The notes: generated by a model from the letters alone, not told the origin. 64,000 nt of DNA from Pseudomonas japonica (GCF_900188455.1 NZ_FZOL01000002.1:175293-239292); one strand, 5' to 3'; positions 29,513 through 40,767 are shown, counted from the first letter of the stretch. Made by a program: numbers and translations.

Positions 29513-30237
29513 CGGGCGAAGGTGGCGTCGACGAAGCCGTCTTCGCGCATCTGCTCCAGGCAGGCCTGCAGCTTGTTCACCACCTCGTCCGGCACGCTCT
29601 TGTTCAGCGCCAGGTACAACTGGGTGCCGTTGAAGCGCAGCACGGTCTTGAACGCGGTCATGCCGATCTGCCGCGCCAGGTAGCGGCCGGCGGGGTCGCC
29701 GGTGGCCCAGAGGTCGATCTCGCCGCTGGACAGTTTCTTCGCGTTGTCCTGGTCACGCAGGACCAGGACCGGCTTCAGGCCGCTCTTCTGCAGGCTTTCG
29801 GCGATGGCGTCGCCCTTGTAGGCACCGATGCGCAGGCCCTTGGCCTGTTCCAGGTTGTCCAGCTGCAGCGTGCTGCCGGCGCGGGCCAGCAGTACCCAGT
29901 CGTCCGGGCCCAGCGGACCGACCCATTTGAACAGCGGCTCGCGGTCCGCCTGGCGGGCGAGGACGAAAACGCCGTGGTTCGGCGTGTCCTTGGCCTGCTG
30001 GTAGACACGGGTCCAGGGGAAACGCAGGGTCATGCTGTAGGGGATGTCGGCGCGGCGGAACATCTCGCGCACCAGATCGGCGGCGATGCCCTGGATTTCA
30101 GGCTCGCGGGCGAAGCTCTTGCCGTCGCTGGACATGTTGTACGGCGGGAAGTTTTCGGTGAGCAGGACCAGGGGTTCGCTGGCCTGGGTTGTGGCAGAGA
30201 AGGAGAGCAGCAGGAATAGCGCCAGGCGGGTGAGCAT
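29503..30237 (-). CDS. Periplasmic solute-binding protein, family 3 type
   Basis: 244 residues: signal peptide ending SATTQASEP (about 1-21) and a two-lobed SBP_bac_3 domain. It starts LVLLTENFPPYNMSS and contains GLRIGAYKGDAIAESL and FNGTQLYLALNKSVPDEVV. No transporter genes are adjacent, so it may be an orphan receptor or work with a distant permease. The last ten bases overlap the end of the convergent deacetylase gene. Ligand unknown, most likely a polar amino acid. A long frame running upstream past 30237 reads hisF in another frame and is not real. Confidence 0.88.
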   Translation of the reverse strand: MLTRLALFLLLSFSATTQASEPLVLLTENFPPYNMSSDGKSFAREPEIQGIAADLVREMFRRADIPYSMTLRFPWTRVYQQAKDTPNHGVFVLARQADREPLFKWVGPLGPDDWVLLARAGSTLQLDNLEQAKGLRIGAYKGDAIAESLQKSGLKPVLVLRDQDNAKKLSSGEIDLWATGDPAGRYLARQIGMTAFKTVLRFNGTQLYLALNKSVPDEVVNKLQACLEQMREDGFVDATFARYL

Positions 30238-30256
30238 AGGTTGAACCCTGAGATTT

Positions 30257-30365
30257 GGGGCTGCTTTGCAGCCCTTCGCAGGCAAGCCAGCTCCTACAAG
30301 AAGCGGGCACCACCGATCACCCGTAGGAGCGTGGCTTGCCCGCGAAAGGACCGCAACGCGGTCCC
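30257..30365. repeat. Paired inverted REP elements
   Basis: GCAGGCAAGCCAGCTCCTA near 30279 and GTAGGAGCGTGGCTTGCCCG near 30323, flanked by CTGCTTTGCAG and CCGCAACGCGG hairpins, between hisF and the solute-binding protein gene. Confidence 0.88.
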
Positions 30366-30374
30366 ATTCAAATG

Positions 30375-31145
30375 TCAGCGAACGACAATCCCACGCTGCG
30401 CCATATAGGCCTTCGCCTCGGGCACCGTGTACTCGCCGAAGTGGAAGATGCTCGCCGCCAGCACCGCGCTGGCGTGGCCTTCGAGAATGCCGTCGGCCAG
30501 GTGCTGCAGGTTGCCCACGCCACCGGAGGCGATCACCGGAATGCCCAGGGCATCGCTGATGGCCCGGGTCACGCCGAGGTCGAAGCCGCTCTTCATGCCA
30601 TCCTGGTCCATGCTGGTCAGGAGGATTTCGCCGGCGCCCAGGCCTTCCATCTTCTTCGCCCACTCCACCGCATCCAGCCCGGTAGGCTTGCGCCCGCCGT
30701 GGGTGAAGATCTCCCAGCGCGGGGTTTCGCCCGGGCCGGAAACCTTTTTCGCGTCGATGGCGACGACGATGCACTGCGAACCGAAATGCGCCGCCGCTTC
30801 GCCGACGAACTCCGGATTGAACACCGCCGCGGTGTTGATCGAGACCTTGTCGGCCCCGGCGTTGAGCAGGTTGCGGATGTCCTGCACGGTACGCACGCCA
30901 CCGCCCACGGTCAGCGGGATGAACACCTGACTGGCCATGCGCTCGACGGTATGCAGGGTGGTGTCACGGCCATCGACGCTGGCGGTGATGTCGAGGAAGG
31001 TGATCTCGTCGGCACCCTGCTCGTCGTAGCGACGGGCGATTTCCACCGGATCGCCGGCATCGCGGATGTTCTCGAACTTGACGCCCTTGACGACCCGGCC
31101 GTTGTCCACGTCCAGGCAAGGGATGATGCGTTTGGCCAGGGCCAT
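30375..31145 (-). CDS. hisF: Imidazole glycerol phosphate synthase, cyclase subunit
   Basis: 256-residue TIM barrel that, with ammonia from HisH, turns PRFAR into imidazole glycerol phosphate and AICAR. Catalytic Asp11 is in [15 protein letters not shown]. The second aspartate is in VVAIDAKKV (near 130), and the GGG and ASGG phosphate loops are intact. ATG at 31143-31145 with a good Shine-Dalgarno; 10 bases downstream of the hisA stop. Last gene of the his cluster. Confidence 0.98.
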   Translation of the reverse strand: MALAKRIIPCLDVDNGRVVKGVKFENIRDAGDPVEIARRYDEQGADEITFLDITASVDGRDTTLHTVERMASQVFIPLTVGGGVRTVQDIRNLLNAGADKVSINTAAVFNPEFVGEAAAHFGSQCIVVAIDAKKVSGPGETPRWEIFTHGGRKPTGLDAVEWAKKMEGLGAGEILLTSMDQDGMKSGFDLGVTRAISDALGIPVIASGGVGNLQHLADGILEGHASAVLAASIFHFGEYTVPEAKAYMAQRGIVVR

Positions 31146-31155
31146 GGCGTTCTCC

Positions 31156-31893
31156 TCAGCCTTTGTAGCTGTCGCAGAAGGCTTGCGCCTCGGCGACATC
31201 CAGGGTGCCTTCGTAGATCGCGCGACCGGTGATGGCGCCGATGATGCCCGGGGCCTTCGCGTCCAGCAGGGCCTTGATGTCGCCCAGGTTGTGGATGCCG
31301 CCGGAGGCGATCACCGGGATCTTCGTGGCTTCGGCCAGGGCCTTGGTGAAGGGCACGTTGCAGCCCTGCATCATGCCGTCCTTGGCGATGTCGGTGTAGA
31401 CGATCGCCGAGACGCCATCGGCCTCGAAACGCTTGGCCAGGTCGATGACCTGCACCGAGCTGACCTCGGCCCAGCCGTCGGTGGCGACGAAGCCGTCCTT
31501 GGCGTCCAGGCCGACGATGACCTTGCCCGGGAAGGCGCGGCAGGCTTCGGCGACGAACTCGGGCTGCTTGACCGCCTTGGTGCCGATGATCACGTAGCTG
31601 ACGCCGGCCTTGACGTAGTGCTCGATGGTTTCCAGCGAGCGGATGCCGCCGCCGATCTGGATCGGCAGGTTCGGATAGCGCTTGGCGATCGCGGTGACCA
31701 CTTCACCGTTGACCGGCTGGCCTTCGAAGGCGCCGTTGAGGTCGACCAGATGCAGACGGCGGCAGCCCCCTTCCACCCATTTGGCGGCCATGCTCACCGG
31801 GTCGTCGGAGAACACGGTGGAATCTTCCATGCGGCCTTGGCGCAGACGTACGCAGGCACCGTCCTTGAGATCGATAGCGGGGATAATCAGCAT
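31156..31893 (-). CDS. hisA: ProFAR isomerase (HisA)
   Basis: 245-residue TIM barrel that isomerises ProFAR to PRFAR in histidine synthesis. Catalytic Asp8 lies in [26 protein letters not shown] and ASGGIHNL are the phosphate-binding loops. Cytosolic. Preceded by the DUF2164 gene (42-base gap) and followed by hisF. Confidence 0.98.
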   Translation of the reverse strand: MLIIPAIDLKDGACVRLRQGRMEDSTVFSDDPVSMAAKWVEGGCRRLHLVDLNGAFEGQPVNGEVVTAIAKRYPNLPIQIGGGIRSLETIEHYVKAGVSYVIIGTKAVKQPEFVAEACRAFPGKVIVGLDAKDGFVATDGWAEVSSVQVIDLAKRFEADGVSAIVYTDIAKDGMMQGCNVPFTKALAEATKIPVIASGGIHNLGDIKALLDAKAPGIIGAITGRAIYEGTLDVAEAQAFCDSYKG

Positions 31894-31935
31894 CTGGAAA
31901 ACCTGTCTATTCGGTAAACAGTGATGCCCGGGAAG

Positions 31936-32196
31936 TCAGTTCTTCTCGAGCGCCCACAGGTCGCTCTCGATGCTCTCGAAGCGCTCCTTGAGCTGCGCCT
32001 GAACATCGAAGATCGCCCTGTTGTAGTAGTGCGGTGCGATTTCTTTGCCGATCAGTTCCAGGACCTCGGCCACCTCGAACGACCCCAACTGCAGCTCGAA
32101 ACGGTCTTCGAGGAAGCGCTTGAGGGTGTCCAGCGCCTCACGCTCCTGTTCGGAGCTGAGGGTCATGACCGGGGTCTTGTTCCTGGAGCGGCTCAT
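31936..32196 (-). CDS. DUF2164 family protein inside the his cluster
   Basis: 86-residue helical protein of the DUF2164 family, recognised by the core VLELIGKEIAPHYYNRAIFDVQ and the terminal ESIESDLWALEK. Function unknown. Its start overlaps the hisH stop by one base (TAATG), so it is translated from the his message. Placement between hisH and hisA is usual in pseudomonads and hints at a link with histidine synthesis, but nothing in the sequence shows one. Confidence 0.9.
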   Translation of the reverse strand: MSRSRNKTPVMTLSSEQEREALDTLKRFLEDRFELQLGSFEVAEVLELIGKEIAPHYYNRAIFDVQAQLKERFESIESDLWALEKN

Positions 32197-32834
32197 TACC
32201 AGCGGCCATCCCAGGCGGCGAAGTTCTGCAGCAGCTGCAGGCCGTGGGTGTGGCTCTTCTCCGGGTGGAACTGGGTGGCGAAGCGCGAGCCTTCGGCCAG
32301 TACCGCGGCGAAATCGACGCCGTAGTGACCGCGACCGACCACCTGGGACGGCTTGCCGGACTCGATGTAGTAGCTGTGCACGAAGTAGAAGCGCGCGCGG
32401 TCCGGGATGTCGTGCCAGAGCGGGTGATCGACCACCTGGCTGACTTCGTTCCAGCCCATGTGCGGCACTTTCAGGTGCTCGCCATCCTCATGCAGGTCCT
32501 TGCCGAAGAAGCGCACCTTGCCGGGGAACAGGCCGATGCCGTCGACACCGTCGTTCTCCTCGCTGTGATCGAGCAGCGCCTGCATGCCGACGCAGATGCC
32601 GAGGAACGGCCGGTCCTGGCTGACCTCGCGGACCAGGGCGTCGAAGCCCAGGCGGCGGATCTCGGCCATGCAGTCGCGCATCGCACCGACACCGGGGAAC
32701 ACCACGCGATCAGCTTCGCGGATCACGCTGGCATCGCTGGTGATCAGCACCTTGCCGGCCCCCACGTGCTCCAGGGCCTTGGCCACGGAGTGCAGGTTGC
32801 CCATGCCATAGTCGATAACGGCGACGGTCTGCAT
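32196..32834 (-). CDS. hisH: Imidazole glycerol phosphate synthase, glutaminase subunit
   Basis: 212-residue class I glutamine amidotransferase supplying ammonia to HisF. The nucleophile is in [19 protein letters not shown] (Cys near 83), and the His/Glu pair in [10 protein letters not shown] near 193. Start ATG at 32832-32834 overlaps the hisB stop by one base; its own stop overlaps the DUF2164 start. Cytosolic. Confidence 0.98.
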   Translation of the reverse strand: MQTVAVIDYGMGNLHSVAKALEHVGAGKVLITSDASVIREADRVVFPGVGAMRDCMAEIRRLGFDALVREVSQDRPFLGICVGMQALLDHSEENDGVDGIGLFPGKVRFFGKDLHEDGEHLKVPHMGWNEVSQVVDHPLWHDIPDRARFYFVHSYYIESGKPSQVVGRGHYGVDFAAVLAEGSRFATQFHPEKSHTHGLQLLQNFAAWDGRW

Positions 32835-33427
32835 TACAGGCATCCCTTGGTCGACGGCATCTGCCCGGCCATGCGCTCGTCCAGCTCGATGGCCATGCGC
32901 AGCGCGCGGCCGAAGGCCTTGAACACGGTTTCGATCTGGTGGTGGGTGTTGTGCCCGCGCAGGTTGTCGATGTGCAGGGTGACGTTGGCGTGGTTGACGA
33001 AGCCCTGGAAGAACTCCTGGAACAGGTCGACGTCGAAGCCGCCCACGCTGGCGCGGGTGTACGGCACATGCATCTGCAGGCCGGGACGACCGGAGAAGTC
33101 GATCACCACGCGCGACAGCGCTTCGTCCAGCGGCACGTAGGCATGGCCGTAGCGGCGGATGCCTTTCTTGTCGCCGATGGCCTGGTTGAAGGCCTGGCCG
33201 AGGGTGATACCGACGTCCTCGACGGTATGGTGATCGTCGATATGCAGGTCGCCCTTGCACTCGATGTCCAGGTCGATCAGCCCGTGACGGGCGATCTGAT
33301 CCAGCATGTGCTCAAGGAAAGGCACGCCGATATCGAATCGGGCCTTGCCAGTGCCATCCAGGTTGATCGAGGCCTTGATCTGGGTTTCCAGGGTATTGCG
33401 CTCGACGGATGCCTTACGTTCGACCAT
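32834..33427 (-). CDS. hisB: Imidazoleglycerol-phosphate dehydratase
   Basis: 197-residue monofunctional IGPD (no histidinol phosphatase domain, unlike enterobacteria). It has the Mn-binding signatures [25 protein letters not shown] and [18 protein letters not shown]. It dehydrates IGP to imidazole acetol phosphate. ATG at 33425-33427 gives [12 protein letters not shown] as in other pseudomonads; a GTG one codon earlier is less likely. First gene of the hisB-hisH-DUF2164-hisA-hisF unit. Confidence 0.98.
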   Translation of the reverse strand: MVERKASVERNTLETQIKASINLDGTGKARFDIGVPFLEHMLDQIARHGLIDLDIECKGDLHIDDHHTVEDVGITLGQAFNQAIGDKKGIRRYGHAYVPLDEALSRVVIDFSGRPGLQMHVPYTRASVGGFDVDLFQEFFQGFVNHANVTLHIDNLRGHNTHHQIETVFKAFGRALRMAIELDERMAGQMPSTKGCL

Positions 33428-33565
33428 CACCAGCTCCGCAAAATCATTGGGCGAAAAAGGCGGTCATTATAGGCCGAGAACGTCGCATCTTGAAACGAAG
33501 ATGACATATGGCGATCAGGTCTTGCCGGCAAAGAATCTCGAACGGGCTTTACCCGCGAAAATCCC

Positions 33566-33669
33566 GTAGGAGCGTGGCTTGCCCGCGAAGGACCGCGCAG
33601 CGGTCCCAAAACGGTATCAACCGGATCGGGCCTGCCTTGCAGGCCTTCGCGGGCAAGCCACGCTCCTAC
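33566..33669. repeat. Paired inverted REP elements
   Basis: GTAGGAGCGTGGCTTGCCCG at 33566 and inverse GCGGGCAAGCCACGCTCCTA ending at 33669, with a CCGCGCAGCGG hairpin and a CTGCCTTGCAGG hairpin between. Lies between hisB and the MFS gene. Confidence 0.9.
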
Positions 33670-33703
33670 GAAAAGCGGGCGCTACCGCGCCCGAGCAACG
33701 GGT

Positions 33704-35362
33704 CTACTGGAACAACACCGCCGTCTTCTGCAGCGTCACCCACACCCCCCACGCCAGCGGAATGCCCACCGCCAGCCAGGCGGCGATCACCAGCGGCTTG
33801 CTCGCCGGCGCGGCCGACCACTCCAGCACGGTGCTGCTGTCGGCGCCCTTGTCATGGCCCAGCGCCTGCTCCGCGGCCAGTTCGGCATCGGTCATGAAGT
33901 GCTTGTCGGCCACCGGACGCACCAGGGCGTTGCAGATGAAACCCAGCACCAGCAGACCGGCGAGGATGTACAGGGTGATGTCGTAGGCTGCGGCCCGCTC
34001 CACGCCAATCTTCAACTGGTACTCGCGCAGGTAGTTGACCAGCACCGGCCCGAGCACACCCGCCGCGGCCCAGGCGGTCAGCAGGCGGCCATGGATGGCA
34101 CCGACCATCTGCGTACCGAACAGGTCGGCCAGGTACGCCGGCACCGTGGCGAAACCACCGCCATACATCGACAGGATGATGCAGAACGCCGCGACGAACA
34201 GGGCGATGTTGCCCAGGTGACCCATGTTCGGCACCAGCGAATACAGGGCAAAGCCCAGCGCGAAGAAGGCGAAGTAGGTGTTCTTGCGCCCGATGTAGTC
34301 GGAGAACGAGGCCCAGAAGAACCGCCCGCCGATGTTGAACAGGCTGAGCAGGCCGGTGAAGCCGGCGGCGATCACTGCGATCTGGCCGAGTTGCGCGGCG
34401 TCCAGCTCACTGAAGGTCAGGTTGTTGCCCAGCAGCTTGCCGGCGAAGACCTCCTGCAGCAGCGGCGAGGCCATGCCGAGGATGCCGATGCCGGCCGAGA
34501 CGTTGAGGCACAGCACCAGCCAGATCAGGGCGAACTGCGGGGTCTTCCAGGCCACGCTGACATGCACATGGCGGTGGGTGATCATCGCGTTGCTGGCCTT
34601 CTTCGCCGGGGCGATCCAGCCTTCCGGCTTCCAGCCGGTGGGCGGCACGCGGTAGGCCAGGGCGCCACCGATCATGAACACGAAGTAGATCGCCGCCATC
34701 ACCACGAAGCTCTGCCACACGCCGACGCCTTCAGGGCTGGCGAAGTGGTTCATCAGTGCCGCCGCCAGCGGCGCACCGACCATCGCGCCGCCGCCGAAGC
34801 CCATGATCGCCATGCCGGTGGCCATGCCGCGCTTGTCCGGGAACCACTTGATCAGGGTCGAGACCGGCGAGATGTAGCCCAGGCCCAGACCGATACCACC
34901 GATCACCCCCGAACCGAGCCACATCAGCCAGATCTGGTGGGTGTACACGCCCAGCGCGGAAATCAGCAGACCGCCGCACCAGCACAGCGCCGAGACCACA
35001 CCGGCCTTGCGCGGCCCGGCGTGCTCCAGCCAGCCACCCCAGATCGCCGCCGAGCAGCCGAGGAAGATGAAGAACAGGGTGTAGATCCAGCCCAGCATCG
35101 AGATCGGCCAGTCGCAGCTGGACGAGAAGACCTGGGCGAAGAACCCGATGTCCGCCGAACAGGCGACCGGCGCGCTGATGCCGATGGCCTTGGACAGCGG
35201 CAGCCAGAACACCGAGAAGCCGTAGGCCATGCCGATGCACAGGTGGATGGCCAGGGCGGCCGGTGGAACCAGCCAGCGGTTGAACCCGCTGCGAGCGACG
35301 ATGCGCTCCTTGGAGAGGAAGCCCGGCGTGCTGTCGACGGCTCCCGCGGTGATGCTGCTCAT
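33704..35362 (-). CDS. OFA-family MFS transporter with fused small-subunit-like C-terminal helix
   Basis: 552-residue inner-membrane carrier of the oxalate:formate antiporter (OFA) group. It has about twelve helices, the GYISPVSTLIKWFPDKRGMATG loop between helices 4 and 5, and AYLADLFGTQMVGAIHGR late in the protein. After the twelfth helix there is a charged linker (about 490-515) and one more helix, LVIAAWLAVGIPLAWGVWVTL, up to the C-terminus. That tail resembles the separate MFS small-subunit proteins found beside OFA carriers elsewhere. Substrate unknown, probably a small carboxylate. ATG at 35360-35362 is preferred over the longer frame, which adds a basic, non-conserved N-terminus. Confidence 0.88.
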   Translation of the reverse strand: MSSITAGAVDSTPGFLSKERIVARSGFNRWLVPPAALAIHLCIGMAYGFSVFWLPLSKAIGISAPVACSADIGFFAQVFSSSCDWPISMLGWIYTLFFIFLGCSAAIWGGWLEHAGPRKAGVVSALCWCGGLLISALGVYTHQIWLMWLGSGVIGGIGLGLGYISPVSTLIKWFPDKRGMATGMAIMGFGGGAMVGAPLAAALMNHFASPEGVGVWQSFVVMAAIYFVFMIGGALAYRVPPTGWKPEGWIAPAKKASNAMITHRHVHVSVAWKTPQFALIWLVLCLNVSAGIGILGMASPLLQEVFAGKLLGNNLTFSELDAAQLGQIAVIAAGFTGLLSLFNIGGRFFWASFSDYIGRKNTYFAFFALGFALYSLVPNMGHLGNIALFVAAFCIILSMYGGGFATVPAYLADLFGTQMVGAIHGRLLTAWAAAGVLGPVLVNYLREYQLKIGVERAAAYDITLYILAGLLVLGFICNALVRPVADKHFMTDAELAAEQALGHDKGADSSTVLEWSAAPASKPLVIAAWLAVGIPLAWGVWVTLQKTAVLFQ

Positions 35363-35763
35363 TATTGTTGCCCTCGTAGATAGGTAGGGTTCCCCTGTCG
35401 AACCGGACACCCATCGACTTTGGCGCACGCAGGCAGCGAGTCGTTCTTTTGCAGGCAGCCGGCCCTGTCGCGACAAACCGTCGCAGCAAGACCCGGGAAC
35501 CGGGCAAGAGTAGCACTTAGCTTGCTAACAGAAGTCAAACTGATATCGCAGAATTGCACGCAACTGAGACCCTCTTCGCGGAACTGTCGCTCGATGCAGG
35601 GTCGAAATGGCCAACTGCTGATGCCTTGGCGTACAGGGTGGCGCTACCCGATCCGACAGGCTTTATCCATTTCCCCCACACCCAGGACTAATCGCAGTCG
35701 CCAAGGTCGCAAGGCTATACTCTGCGGCTGAATTTTCAGACATCGGACTACAAGGACTCGCCC
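35363..35763. other. Divergent intergenic region between MFS and asmA-type genes
   Basis: 400 bases without a credible gene. A TATACT hexamer at 35716-35721 may be the -10 of the asmA promoter; no good -35 accompanies it. No operator-like palindrome stands out. Confidence 0.5.
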
Positions 35764-38006
35764 ATGAAAGCGTTTGGCAAAATCCTGGGACTGGTGGTTC
35801 TCGGGCTGTTGCTGATCGTCGTGGCAGGAGGCTTCGCCCTCACCCACCTCTTCGATCCCAACGACTACAAAGACGAGATCCGCCAACTGGCTCGCGACAA
35901 GGCTCATATCGAGCTGACCCTCAACGGCGACATCGGCTGGAGCCTGTTCCCCTGGCTCGGCCTGGAGCTGCACGAAGCGAGCATTGCCACGCTGAACAAG
36001 CCCACCGAACCGTTCGCCGACCTGCAGATGCTCGGCCTGTCGGTGCGCGTGCTGCCGCTGCTGCGCCGCGAAGTGCAGATGAGCGACGTGCGCGTGGAAG
36101 GGCTGAACCTGACCCTCAGCCGTGACGAAAACGGCCACGGCAACTGGGAAGATATCGGCAAGCCACTGCCGGCCAGCACCCCGGCGGCCAGCGGCGAAAC
36201 CGCGCCCGCCACGCCACCCGCCACGCCGAGCGAAAGCAAACCGGCGGCCGGCGAGCGTCCGCTGAAACTGGACATCGACAGCCTCACCGTCAACAACGCC
36301 CGCGTGCAGTACAACGACGCGCGCAGCGGCCAGAGCTTCAGCGCCGAAAGCATCCAGCTGAGCACCGAGGCCGTGCATGACGGCGTCAACATCCCGCTGA
36401 AACTCACCGCCTTCCTCAGTTCCGGCCAACCGGTACTGCGCGCACGCATCGAGCTCAACGGCGAGGCCCGCTTCGACCGCGCGCTGCGCCGCTACCAGCT
36501 GGAAGACATGAAGCTCAGCGGCGAGCTCTCCGGCGAGCCGCTGCAGCAGAAGAGCATGACCTTTTCCGCCCAGGGCCAGTTGCTCGCCGACCTGGCCGCC
36601 AACGTCGCCGAGTGGAACGGCCTGAAGCTCTCCGCCAACCAGTTGCGCGCCCTCGGCGAGCTGCATGTGCGCGACCTGAACAGCGAGCCGAAACTCACCG
36701 GCGGCATTTCCATCGCCCAGTTCGACCTGCGCAAGTTCCTCGACAGCGTCGGCGTCGCCCTGCCGGCGATGAACGACCCGAGCACCCTGACCAACGTCGA
36801 ACTGGTCGGCCGCCTGGAAGGCACGAAAACCAGCCTGGCCCTGGAAGACCTGGCCCTGAAGCTCGACGCCAGCACCTTCACCGGCCGCCTCGCGGTGGAG
36901 GACTTCGCCAGGCAGGCCCTGCGCATCCAGCTGAAGAACGACAAGTTCGACGCCGACCGCTACCTGCTGGCGAAAAGCGAAGCCGCGGCCAGCGCCAGCG
37001 CCGCGCGCCAGGCCGAGGTCAAGAGCAACGAGAGCAGCGCCCTCTCCGGCCCAAGCACTTCGCCGCTGCCGGAGGCGCCGACCCAGGTCGCCTGGAGCAG
37101 CGACAAGCTGCTGCCGGTGGATCGCCTGCGCGCCCTCGACCTGCAGGCCGACCTGAGCTTCGGCATGCTGACCCTGGACAAGTTGCCGATCCGGAATGCC
37201 GAGCTCAAAGCCAGCGGCCAGGGTGGCCTGATCACCCTCCAGGCCCTGCGCGGCGGGCTGTACAACGGCAGCTTCGACACCCGCGGCACCCTCGACGTGC
37301 GTCCGGACATCCCGCAGATCGGTATCACCGGCAAGATCGACCGGGTGCCGGTGGAACACTTCATCAAGCACGATGGCGATACCCCGCCGCTCAAGGGCCT
37401 GCTCACCCTGAACAGCGACCTGACCGCCAGCGGCAACAGCCAGAAAGCCCTGATCGACACGCTCAACGGCAACGCCAGCTTCGTCATCAACGACGGCGTG
37501 CTGATCAACGCCAACCTCGAACAGCAACTGTGCCAGGGCATCGCCACCCTCAACCGCAAGACCCTGAGCGGCGAGCCGCGCGGCAAGGACACCCCGTTCC
37601 AGGAACTGAAAGGCAGCCTGGTACTGCGCAACGGCGTGGCCAGCAACCCGGACCTGAAGGTGCGCATCCCCGGCCTCACCGTCAACGGTAACGGCGACAT
37701 CGACCTGCGCGTGCTGGGCATGGACTACCGCGTCGGGGTCATCGTCGAAGGCGACAAGCGCGACATGCCGGACCCGGCCTGCCAGGTCAACGAGCGCTTT
37801 GCCGGCCTGGAATTCCCGCTGCGCTGCCGTGGCCCGCTGGAGCTGGGCGCGCGGGCCTGCCGGGTCGACCAGGAAGGCGTCGGCAAGCTGGCCGGCCAGG
37901 CGCTGGGCAACCGCATCAACGAAAAACTCAATGAAAAACTCGACGAAAAGCTCGGTGACAAGGTCAGTCCCGAGCTCAAAGACGCACTGAAGGGCCTGTT
38001 CAAACG

Positions 38007-38010
<4 letters not shown>
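35764..38010 (+). CDS. AsmA family protein
   Basis: 748-residue inner-membrane-anchored protein of the AsmA group. One N-terminal helix (LVVLGLLLIVVAGGFALTHLF, about 9-29), then the typical FDPNDYKDEIRQLARDKAHIELTLNGDIGWSLFPWLGLEL start, long beta-rich repeats, and a C-terminal AsmA domain (about 500-690). A Pro/Ala-rich linker lies near 138-160. AsmA-like proteins are thought to bridge the periplasm and move phospholipids to the outer membrane. Its stop overlaps the mutY start by four bases. The asmA-mutY-yggX order is common in pseudomonads. Confidence 0.93.
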
Positions 38011-39070
<1,060 letters not shown>

Positions 39071-39074
<4 letters not shown>

Positions 39075-39343
39075 CCCGCACCGTTATGTGCCGCAAGTAC
39101 AAAGAAGAGCTGCCAGGCCTGGAGCGCCCACCGTATCCGGGCCCCAAGGGCCTGGACATCTACGAACACATCTCGCAGAAGGCCTGGGCCGACTGGCAGA
39201 AGGAGCAGACCATGCTCATCAACGAAAAGCGCCTGAACATGATGAACGCCGAGGACCGCAAGTTCATCCAGGGCGAGATGGACAAGTTCTTCTCCGGCGA
39301 GGCATTCGAGAAGGCCGAAGGCTACGTTCCGCCCAGCGAATGA
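39071..39343 (+). CDS. yggX: Probable Fe(2+)-trafficking protein YggX
   Basis: 90-residue protein that helps protect or repair iron-sulfur proteins under oxidative stress. Recognised by [27 protein letters not shown] at the start (conserved Cys7) and the C-terminal [20 protein letters not shown] helix. Coupled to mutY by a four-base overlap; pairing with mutY is conserved across gammaproteobacteria and fits a joint oxidative-damage role. Confidence 0.97.
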
Positions 39344-39395
39344 CCCCCTGGGAACGTAAGCGTCGGTATTAATTAAAAAAATTTTGAAATTGTTG

Positions 39396-39424
39396 TTGAC
39401 GCAAACCTGAAAAACCCTTTTAAT
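39396..39424 (+). promoter_or_regulatory. Promoter of tRNA-Phe
   Basis: TTGACG (39396-39401), 17-base spacer, TTTAAT (39419-39424), with an A/T-rich upstream tract. Places the transcript start a few bases before the tRNA at 39435. Confidence 0.8.
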
Positions 39425-39434
39425 GCGCCCCGTT

Positions 39435-39510
39435 GCCCAGATAGCTCAGTCGGTAGAGCAGAGGATTGAAAATCCTCGTGTCGGCGGTTCGATTCCGTCT
39501 CTGGGCACCA
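39435..39510 (+). tRNA. tRNA-Phe (GAA)
   Basis: 76 bases from GCCCAGA to TCTGGGC-ACCA with an encoded CCA end. D loop AGCTCAGTCGGTAGAGC, anticodon arm GAGGA-TTGAAAA-TCCTC with anticodon GAA, and T arm GGCGGTTCGATTCCGTC. Reads UUC/UUU. Confidence 0.98.
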
Positions 39511-39520
39511 AATACCGAGA

Positions 39521-39557
39521 AACCCCAAGGAACCCTGTGTCCTTGGGGTTTTTTCTT
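39521..39557 (+). terminator. Terminator of tRNA-Phe
   Basis: AACCCCAAGGA pairs with TCCTTGGGGTT, followed by a run of T residues. Confidence 0.9.
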
Positions 39558-39942
39558 GCCTGCGATTTCAGAGTGCATGAACCACTTCTGGACCGTTGCG
39601 TGGGGCGGGTGGTCGCCAGCCCTCCAGAGTCGTTCCGGACATCTCGGCACCGAACCTCAAAAGGCGCCTCTCGCTGCCACTCCAGCGCATGCATTCCAGA
39701 GCAAAGAATCTCCTTCTCCCTTGTGCGAGCATGGCAACGTCAGCAAGTCGAACGGACACGCCATAGCTCACGGAGAGCCTGATGCGAATCCATCAAGTCG
39801 AGCTCAAGAGTTTTCGTCTTCCAGCTGACGTCAACCTGGCGCTGGCAGCGCAAACATCCGCAGCCACCTGTGACGCAGTGAGAATGATCAAGCCACATAC
39901 TGACTTACGGCCACCCCAGCGACTCGCATCCGCACGAAGAAG
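39557..39942. other. Intergenic stretch after tRNA-Phe
   Basis: About 385 bases with no well-supported gene. It contains the doubtful small frame at 39782-39958. No direct repeat of the tRNA 3' end was seen, so no attachment site can be claimed. Base composition drops toward its right end. Confidence 0.5.
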
Positions 39943-39958
39943 CTATCTATTTTCATGA
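39782..39958 (+). CDS. Doubtful small ORF, possible gene remnant
   Basis: 58-codon frame with GGAG six bases before ATG. The start MRIHQVELKSFRLPADVNL resembles the first strand of SMC/RecF-like ATPases (which often open with a similar IxNFR pattern), but no P-loop follows and the frame ends quickly. It may be the start of a deleted ATPase gene or chance. It overlaps the end of the convergent lipoprotein gene. Confidence 0.22.
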   Translation: MRIHQVELKSFRLPADVNLALAAQTSAATCDAVRMIKPHTDLRPPQRLASARRSYLFS

Positions 39959-40767
39959 GCGCTTTTAACCGTCGCGTAGAGATTGCCTACGAAGTCTACG
40001 TATCGTTGCGGGAAATCATTCTTTCTCATGTAGTCGATCGCATTTTTATAGAGAGCGGCATAATAGCCATCCGACCGATCCATTTGCTCAGGCGTTGGAG
40101 TAACTCCCGATGTGAAGCCGCTCTTTTGCCCAATAATTTCATGCTGCTGCTTCATCTTGATGATCACGTTGGCAATAAAAGACTCAGCATAATACGCCTC
40201 TGCAGGAGGCAGATATTTGTGCGCATCCTTGACAAACTCATCAGTCGATTCAAATCGGGCCAACCCCTCACAGCAATACTCCCTTCTGTAACCGTAATAC
40301 AACCGCTCCATAGCGTCCATCCAGGCGGAATAAAACTCTTCGGAGGTGGGTTTTCGCTCCAATCTGACTTGATTCATGTAAATCAACTGACAGGTTTCAA
40401 AACAGGTACTTTCAGAAGGAGCCCAACTGGCCGTAGCCGCCTGATTCATGTTCCTTTTCTTGAGCGCGTACAGGAAAAACAGGGATTTGGCGTGGGCGCG
40501 CTGATTAAAGAACATCTTCGGAAGTAGCTCTTCGGCTTTCAGGCAAAAAGAATCTGCTCCGCTCGTTCCCTTGACACAGTGTTCCTGATATTCGCTTTCG
40601 ACTCTTTGGGTGACGGCATCAAGGTCCGGTGCACCTTCCTTGGGTACGCCGGTACGCTCTAGCTCAGCACGCTTCGCATCCCAGTATTCCCAGCCCTGAT
40701 CTGTTGCGCAGCCATGTATCAACAGTGTTAAGGAAATGAAACAGATAAAGGCGATTGGCTTTTTCAC
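39943..40767 (-). CDS. Lipoprotein of unknown function
   Basis: 274 residues with a lipoprotein signal (MKKPIAFICFISLTLLIHGC, Cys20, then Ala, which favours the outer membrane). The mature part is mostly helical and holds several cysteines (EHCVKG, SFCLKA, STCFETCQ, EYCCEG), which could form disulfides in the periplasm. No family recognised. Its composition is visibly less G+C-rich than the core genes around it, and it sits directly behind tRNA-Phe, suggesting acquisition by transfer. Confidence 0.72.
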   Translation of the reverse strand: MKKPIAFICFISLTLLIHGCATDQGWEYWDAKRAELERTGVPKEGAPDLDAVTQRVESEYQEHCVKGTSGADSFCLKAEELLPKMFFNQRAHAKSLFFLYALKKRNMNQAATASWAPSESTCFETCQLIYMNQVRLERKPTSEEFYSAWMDAMERLYYGYRREYCCEGLARFESTDEFVKDAHKYLPPAEAYYAESFIANVIIKMKQQHEIIGQKSGFTSGVTPTPEQMDRSDGYYAALYKNAIDYMRKNDFPQRYVDFVGNLYATVKSAHENR

